A DNA stretch of 26,989 nt, taken from assembly GCA_964557575.1 (NCBI GenBank), contig CAZLBC010000066.1, positions 1 through 26,989 on the forward strand, in the 5' to 3' direction. The DNA is from CAZLBC01 sp964557575. GTDB lineage: Bacteria; Planctomycetota; Phycisphaerae; SM23-33. The position numbers and the translations under genes were made by a program. Below, one piece after another: positions 22,906 through 26,989 of this stretch (the first letter of the stretch is position 1; each line of letters begins with the position of its first letter). The notes beneath the pieces were generated by a model that was given only the letters and a program-made list of their open reading frames with translations, did not search any database and was not told where the DNA came from.

Positions 22906-23016
22906 GTAATTGATGTTACACAGAAAGCAACGTTTTTCAAAGGAGCCTTCCACCCGAGGCGATCAATGCGAAAACAATTAACGCGTTCCCGCCCGGTTCG
23001 CGCGCATTCTCGTGAA

Positions 23017-23970
23017 TTACTGCAACTGCCGGAGCCTATTCACGGGCGCCTTGTCGTCGGTCAGGATCTCCGCTTCCGGCTTTGGTTTAACATCCGGCCG
23101 GAGCCGCTTGGCGACGTCGGCCATCAGGAAGGTGAACCGGTGTTTTTTCTGCAACGCGACCGCCTTCTCGACGGCCTCCTTCTTGGCGAGGAGTTCGCCG
23201 TCGGGACCCCGGGCGACGATCATGGCGTTGACGCTGGAGGTGCCGAAGTAGACCTGGCATTCACCGAACACGTCCCGGTAGGTCTTCAGCTCGGAATCAA
23301 ACAGGCGGTTATTCGAGAAGACGTTCGCGACGACGACGCCCCCGGGGGTCAGGATCTCCTGCACCTGGAGAAGGAATTCCCGCGTCATCAGGTGAAAGGG
23401 GATATAATCCGAGAGGAAGGCGTCGAGGATGATCATGTCGTATGCGGGACCTTTTTTCCGCAGGTAACGCCGGATGTACATCCGGCCGTCCTGGACGTGG
23501 ATGCGGAGCCCCTCGTCTTCCTGGAAACCGAAGAATTTCTGCGCGATGTCCGGTATGGCCGGATCTATCTCGACGACGTCTATTTCCGCCTCCGGGAAGT
23601 AATGGTGCAACTCCCGGGGAATCACGCCGCCGCCCATGCCGAGAACCAGGACCCGGGAGGGCACCGGGTTGTAGAGCAGCCCCGCGAGGGCGAGCGTGCT
23701 GTATTCGAGCATGTGTACGCGGGGCTTTTCCAGGTTTACCCGGCCCTGTATAACGTTGGTCTTTCGATTGAATCGCAGGCTGACGATCGGGCCGTCCTTG
23801 TAGACGAAAATACGGTTGTAGAGGGAATTCTTCTTGTACACCAGGCGGGATGAGCCGTCGCCGTGGGCGGTCGCAACCAGTACGATCAGTCCCCCAACCG
23901 TCACGCACGAAGCGACCGCCAGGAAGACGCCGAAGGGAAAGGTACCGTCCTTTTTTTTGGGTCTAGCCAT
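23017..23970 (-). CDS. Membrane-anchored spermidine-synthase-fold protein
   Basis: A 317-residue protein with one N-terminal membrane helix (about residues 12-34) after a basic MARPKKK start, then a spermidine-synthase-like Rossmann domain. Landmarks are VLVLGMGGGVIPREL (nucleotide-binding loop), DVVEIDPAIPDIAQKFF, HVQDGRMYIRR and MIILDAFLSDYIPFHLMT. The last motif is typical of the C-terminal half of 'fused MFS/spermidine synthase' proteins and not of true SpeE, so polyamine synthesis is doubtful. By the positive-inside rule the catalytic domain would lie outside the cytoplasmic membrane. ATG 23970 lies inside the end of the preceding gene (8-base overlap, 23963-23970), with GGAGG 11 bases upstream, so translation is probably coupled. 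The pair seems to be one fused protein encoded as two chains. No speD-like gene is nearby. Confidence 0.85.
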   Translation of the reverse strand: MARPKKKDGTFPFGVFLAVASCVTVGGLIVLVATAHGDGSSRLVYKKNSLYNRIFVYKDGPIVSLRFNRKTNVIQGRVNLEKPRVHMLEYSTLALAGLLYNPVPSRVLVLGMGGGVIPRELHHYFPEAEIDVVEIDPAIPDIAQKFFGFQEDEGLRIHVQDGRMYIRRYLRKKGPAYDMIILDAFLSDYIPFHLMTREFLLQVQEILTPGGVVVANVFSNNRLFDSELKTYRDVFGECQVYFGTSSVNAMIVARGPDGELLAKKEAVEKAVALQKKHRFTFLMADVAKRLRPDVKPKPEAEILTDDKAPVNRLRQLQ

Positions 23971-24670
23971 GTTCGCGCGAACCTCCGTCGTCCGCCGGCT
24001 GTTCAGCCCCGGCGGGATCGAGCGACCGGCGGCGCAGCCACGCGGCCGCGGTCCAGCGCACAATCAACACCAGGCCGACGGCAGAGAGTACCGCGCCGGA
24101 GACCTGGAAGGTCAGCCTGACACTGTAGAGCACCAGGTAAAACGAGGTCACCACGCAGCCGGCAAAGCTCGCGACCGTCGAGAAGAACAGCACGAAACCC
24201 GCGATCATCCCCGACTGCCGGGCCTCCCGCGTCAGCCACCGGACCGCCGTCGGCGACGCCGTGGCCAGCAGGACCGACGGCACGGCGAAGAGTATGAGTG
24301 CCGCGGTCAGGGACCCCCACTTGCCGTCCATCCCCCGGTCCCAGAGCCATTCGCAGACCGGCTCGAGCAGGTAGTGAACGGAGAAAATCCACGCTCCGGC
24401 CAATCCCAGGGCCGCGCCGAGGAGCACTTCCCGCGCGCGGGAACTCGAAAACCACCCCCCCAGCAGGTATCCGAACGAGAGGCTCAGCAGGAACACGCCG
24501 ATAACGCTGCCCCAGATATATATGGAACTGCCGAAAAACGGCTGCAGCATGCGTCCGCCCAGTATCTCCAGTTCCATGACCAGCCAGCCGCAGATTCCGG
24601 TTATCGTCAGCACGCAGAACGACCGGAGCACTCTCAGCGGGGGCGACAGGGGTTTTGCATCGTTCGCCAT
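23963..24670 (-). CDS. Membrane half of a split MFS/spermidine-synthase-like protein
   Basis: A 235-residue integral membrane protein with about six helices (near residues 14-38, 48-72, 82-105, 120-143, 153-178 and 182-208). Segments such as GWLVMELEILGGRMLQPFFG, SSIYIWGSVIGVFLLSLSFG and GYLLGG match the N-terminal membrane part of fused MFS/spermidine synthase proteins, in which a glutamate-containing first helix and the FGSSIYIWG motif recur. The tail is hydrophilic (about residues 215-235). The downstream gene overlaps by 8 bases and supplies the synthase-like domain, so the two probably act as one complex. ATG 24670 is chosen over the in-frame GTG at 24676 because GAGG lies five bases before the ATG. 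It is too short and has too few helices for a complete MFS transporter; a transport function is not supported. Confidence 0.8.
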   Translation of the reverse strand: MANDAKPLSPPLRVLRSFCVLTITGICGWLVMELEILGGRMLQPFFGSSIYIWGSVIGVFLLSLSFGYLLGGWFSSSRAREVLLGAALGLAGAWIFSVHYLLEPVCEWLWDRGMDGKWGSLTAALILFAVPSVLLATASPTAVRWLTREARQSGMIAGFVLFFSTVASFAGCVVTSFYLVLYSVRLTFQVSGAVLSAVGLVLIVRWTAAAWLRRRSLDPAGAEQPADDGGSREHG

Positions 24671-24786
24671 TGACACCTCTACCGTAGTCCGGGAGTAATA
24701 ATCAGAGGAGAATGCTACCAGATAACGGACCGTATGTGCATATAAAAATGAAGTGCGTCAGCGAAAAAGGGGCCGGCGGGAGGCAA

Positions 24787-25518
24787 TCAGACCACGCGGC
24801 GGAGATCGTCGTGAACGTACCGGGCGAGGTGCCCGCCCGGGCACGAGGTGCTGGTGCCGGGGGCGTCCCGGTGGCCGATGATCCGGTAGGCGGGTATGCC
24901 GTAGCGGGCGGCGAGATCCGCGACCAGCGTCTCGAGGGCGCGGAGCTGCGCGCGGGTCGGGTAACCGGCGTTGAAGTTGCCGACCAGGCAAATGCCGATC
25001 CCCCGCTCGTTGTACTCGTTTCCCGGCGTGCCGCCGGTGTGGGCACCGGTCTGCTGGCCGCGCCAGCGCGGCCCGACTTCGATCTCCCCGTCCGGCGCGT
25101 CGATGCCGTTGGGAATGACGAAGTGATATCCCAGGGATCGCCACCCGTTGTGGTTGACATGGTAGCGGTGAAAGGACGCGGCCGAGCCGCCCTTCGTCGC
25201 CGAGTGGTGGACAACGATGTAGCGCCACCGCTTTCCGCCCGACACCCGCCACGCATTGGGATCGGCGGACGCGGGAGCGGCAACCGGCCGCCGCGCGGGA
25301 ACCGGATCCGGGCGCGGCTCGACGGTCCGGGGCTGCGGGGTACCGGGGGACGTCTCGAGCACGTCGAGCACGGGCATGGGGTGATGCCCCGCCGTGGTCG
25401 ACCGCCCGGTCTGCCAGCGGTTCGCGGAGTTGCAACCGGACAGGAGGGTCAGTCCGCAGGCGGAAACACCCCCCGCGCCGATTTTCCTGAAGGCCGCTCT
25501 CCTGCTGATCCTGTTCAC
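24787..25518 (-). CDS. Tat-exported lipoprotein N-acetylmuramoyl-L-alanine amidase
   Basis: A 243-residue amidase_2/PGRP-family enzyme that should cut the bond between N-acetylmuramic acid and the stem peptide of peptidoglycan. The N-terminus has a twin-arginine pattern (SRRAAFRKIG, R6-R7) and a lipobox LSGC with C29, so it is probably a Tat-exported lipoprotein. Residues about 40-90 are a proline-rich linker. The catalytic domain has the zinc ligands expected for the T7-lysozyme/PGRP type: H104 (or H105) in IVVHHSAT, H216 in IIGHRD and C226 in TSCPG, with Y131 in GYHF and GAHTGG. I chose the GTG at 25518, with GAGG at 25527-25530 eight bases before it; a GTG at 25542 also opens the frame but lacks a site. 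It is preceded by the aminotransferase terminator, so it is transcribed separately. Confidence 0.9.
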   Translation of the reverse strand: MNRISRRAAFRKIGAGGVSACGLTLLSGCNSANRWQTGRSTTAGHHPMPVLDVLETSPGTPQPRTVEPRPDPVPARRPVAAPASADPNAWRVSGGKRWRYIVVHHSATKGGSAASFHRYHVNHNGWRSLGYHFVIPNGIDAPDGEIEVGPRWRGQQTGAHTGGTPGNEYNERGIGICLVGNFNAGYPTRAQLRALETLVADLAARYGIPAYRIIGHRDAPGTSTSCPGGHLARYVHDDLRRVV

Positions 25519-25526
25519 GCTTTTTT

Positions 25527-25530
25527 CCTC
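25527..25530 (-). promoter_or_regulatory. Ribosome binding site supporting a GTG start
   Basis: GAGG on the minus strand, eight bases before the GTG at 25518. It places the amidase start so that the Tat/lipoprotein signal begins within five residues, instead of at the GTG at 25542. Confidence 0.5.
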
Positions 25531-25580
25531 GCTTCGGGGCACGCTATACTATATCGGGAAAAACCCGTCTTTTCGACAGC

Positions 25581-25616
25581 AAAACGCCGGCGCCCGCCCT
25601 TTCGGGGCGCCGCCGG
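25581..25616 (-). terminator. Intrinsic terminator of the aminotransferase gene
   Basis: Just after the aminotransferase stop the minus strand forms a strong GC hairpin: six pairs (CCGGCG with CGCCGG), a small internal loop, five more pairs (CGCCC with GGGCG) and a CGAAA loop, followed by CG and TTTT (25581-25584). It separates this gene from the amidase gene. Confidence 0.65.
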
Positions 25617-25620
25617 AACC

Positions 25621-26769
25621 TCAGGTGCTCTCCAGGAACGTCAGGACCGTCTCGGCGACGCAGGTCACCTGGGATTCGCTCATCTCCGGGTAGACCGGCA
25701 GGGCGATAACCTCCCCGCAGGCACGCTCGGTCTCGGGGAAATCCCCGGGGGCGTACCCGAGGGCGGAAAAACACTCCTGCAGGTGGAGCCCGCGGGGGTA
25801 GTAGACCGCGCAGCCGATGTCATGCTCGCCGAGATACGACCGCAGGCCGTCGCGGTCCGGCACCCTGATGACATACTGGTTGTAAATCCCCGTGTTCTGC
25901 TCCCGCACCACCGGTGTCACGATCCGCTCGTGTCCGGCAAACAGTTCATCGTACTGCGCGGCGTGTGCCCGACGCGCCGCGGACCACTCGTCGAGGTGCC
26001 GGAGCTTGACCAGCAGGCCGGCCGCCTGGAGGGCGTCGAGCCGGAAGTTGCCGCCGACGAAGCCGTGGATGTAGCGGTCGGTCTGGCCGTGGTTGCGGCA
26101 CTGGGCGAGCCGGTCGGCCAGGTCGTCGTCGTTTGTGACGACCATGCCCCCGTCGCCGAGACCGCCAAGATTCTTCGAGGGAAAGAAACTGAAGCAGCCG
26201 GCGTCTCCCATGGTGCCGGCCTTGCGGCCCCGGCAGGCGGCGCCGATGGCCTGGGCGGCGTCCTCGATCACCCGCAGCCCGTGCCGGCCGGCGATGTCGA
26301 GAATCGGGTCCATTGCCGCGCACTGCCCGAACAGGTGGACGGGCATGACGGCGACGGTGTGGTCGGTGACGGCGTCCTCGATCAACGACGGATCGATATT
26401 GAACGTCTCCGGCTCGATATCGACGAAGACCGGCCGGGCGCCGCTCCGCCAGATACTGCCGCCCGTGGCGAAAAAGGTAAAGGGCGTGGTGATCACCTCG
26501 ACGGGCCCCGGGCACGTCCCGCCGGCCCGGCACCCGGGAAGCCCCTCGCCGATCCCCAGAGTCATCAGGGCGCAGAGCAGCGCGTCGGTGCCGCTGGAGA
26601 CGCCGACCGCCCGGCTGCAGCCGCAGTAGGCCGCGACGGCATCCTCGAGCGCGGACACCGGGGGGCCGTTGATGAACTGCTGGGTCTCGAAAACGGGGGC
26701 AACGGCCTCTTCGATCTCGTCCTTGATTGTTTCGTACTGCGCCGTCAGATCCAGGAGCGGAACGTTCAT
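25621..26769 (-). CDS. DegT/DnrJ/EryC1-family sugar aminotransferase
   Basis: A 382-residue, cytoplasmic PLP-dependent aminotransferase of the DegT/DnrJ/EryC1/StrS (WecE/PglE-like) family, which adds an amino group to keto sugar nucleotides for surface polysaccharide or glycan synthesis. The domain is complete: GVSSGTDALLCAL near residues 56-68, ITTPFTFFATGGSI about 93-106, VIEDAAQAIGA with D170, and the PLP lysine K199 in SFFPSKNLGG; GNFRLDALQAA and YNQYVIRV follow. Between the second helix and the ITTPFTFF strand it carries an extra loop of about 11 residues (GLPGCRAGGTC) with two cysteines. GAGGA seven bases before the ATG at 26769 supports the start. No nucleotide-sugar epimerase or dehydratase is in view, so the substrate cannot be given; genes beyond the right edge may help. 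It is followed by a terminator. Confidence 0.92.
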   Translation of the reverse strand: MNVPLLDLTAQYETIKDEIEEAVAPVFETQQFINGPPVSALEDAVAAYCGCSRAVGVSSGTDALLCALMTLGIGEGLPGCRAGGTCPGPVEVITTPFTFFATGGSIWRSGARPVFVDIEPETFNIDPSLIEDAVTDHTVAVMPVHLFGQCAAMDPILDIAGRHGLRVIEDAAQAIGAACRGRKAGTMGDAGCFSFFPSKNLGGLGDGGMVVTNDDDLADRLAQCRNHGQTDRYIHGFVGGNFRLDALQAAGLLVKLRHLDEWSAARRAHAAQYDELFAGHERIVTPVVREQNTGIYNQYVIRVPDRDGLRSYLGEHDIGCAVYYPRGLHLQECFSALGYAPGDFPETERACGEVIALPVYPEMSESQVTCVAETVLTFLEST

Positions 26770-26831
26770 TACGAGTCCTCTTTTCGTTTCGTGTCGTTAC
26801 TCATGCCGTCGCCGGTCCGGTCGAAAGGTGG

Positions 26832-26859
26832 ATTATAGGTCCCGCGGTGAACGGGACAA
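26832..26859 (-). promoter_or_regulatory. Candidate promoter of the aminotransferase gene
   Basis: On the minus strand TTGTCC (26854-26859), a 16-base spacer, then a perfect TATAAT (26832-26837). Start near 26825 gives a leader of about 55 bases before the ATG at 26769. Confidence 0.45.
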
Positions 26860-26963
26860 GGAAATTCCGTAACCGCTGACGATGCGAAGATAAAAACAAC
26901 AACCCTCCCGCGCCACATTGCTTCCCGAAGCACATTCCTCTCCATGCACCCGGTAACGAAGCG

Positions 26964-26981
26964 GCCGGCCTACCGGCCGGC
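26964..26981. repeat. GC-rich inverted repeat at the right edge
   Basis: GCCGGCC and GGCCGGC form a perfect 7-bp stem with a four-base loop, close to the window end. No T-run follows on either strand within the window, so whether it is a terminator of a gene beyond the edge cannot be judged. Confidence 0.35.
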
Positions 26982-26989
26982 TACTGCTC

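Noticed and set aside
22879..23853. Plus-strand frame beginning in the AT-rich gap and running across the spermidine-synthase-like gene
   Set aside because: Most of it is the antisense of a clear gene; the only AAAGGAG nearby is not placed in front of its start codon.
23017..23970. True spermidine synthase (speE)
   Set aside because: It is membrane-anchored, has the LDAFLSDYIP motif of the fused-MFS group, and no speD or other polyamine gene is nearby.
1..26989. Anti-phage defence, toxin-antitoxin, secondary-metabolite cluster or mobile element
   Set aside because: No nuclease, helicase, transposase, integrase, NRPS/PKS or toxin family is recognisable, and no direct repeats or att sites were seen.
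1..26989. Perfect TATAAT as a reliable promoter mark
   Set aside because: The hexamer also occurs inside genes here (for example near 2426, 3459 and 23403), so boxes without a matching -35 were given low confidence.

Overview
This is a GC-rich chromosomal window. Its protein families point to the PVC superphylum, most likely Planctomycetota, with Lentisphaerota or Kiritimatiellota possible. The indicators are a pseudopilin with the C-terminal H-X9-DG motif, two proteins joining terpene-cyclase-like repeats to DUF4159 domains, a methyltransferase-like/PQQ-propeller fusion, DUF1080 and ThuA-like secreted proteins, secreted beta-helix proteins and a tetratricopeptide sulfotransferase. I assign 21 protein genes. 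They leave no gap over 300 bases. I see no tRNA, rRNA, CRISPR array, transposase, integrase or phage gene.

Layout. A ThuA-like secreted protein (+, 27-785) converges on a block of minus-strand genes: pseudopilin, unknown membrane-anchored protein, large toroid-DUF4159 protein, zinc-ribbon protein (6095 down to 790). A plus-strand block follows: tiny two-helix membrane protein, secreted beta-helix protein, tandem DUF3467 protein (6343-9247). A metallo-beta-lactamase-fold hydrolase (-, 9401-10243) lies next to a probable plus-strand operon of YbdG-type MscS channel, methyltransferase-like/PQQ protein and second beta-helix protein (10531-16310). Then come a minus-strand pair, DUF1080 protein and four-helix membrane protein (17640-16311), and a divergent TPR-sulfotransferase (+, 17710-19410). 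From 19411 to the end everything is on the minus strand: trypsin-like protease, second toroid-DUF4159 protein, a membrane plus spermidine-synthase-fold pair, a Tat/lipoprotein amidase and a DegT/DnrJ aminotransferase.

How the genes fit together. More than half of the products carry a signal peptide, lipobox or membrane anchor, so this is mainly a cell-envelope and exported-protein region. ThuA, DUF1080 and beta-helix proteins commonly occur with polysaccharide breakdown in this phylum. The aminotransferase, sulfotransferase and amidase fit surface-glycan or peptidoglycan work. The region looks like a set of small envelope operons and not one pathway.

The least explained item is the pair of paralogous extracytoplasmic toroid-DUF4159-DUF4159 proteins. 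They sit in two different operons about 16 kb apart with different partners (pseudopilin plus unknown protein; trypsin-like protease), and only one carries a discoidin-like tail. I did not find anything resembling a defence or mobile system. Start codons were chosen from Shine-Dalgarno sequences where visible; several differ from the longest open frame. Promoter and terminator calls were made by eye.
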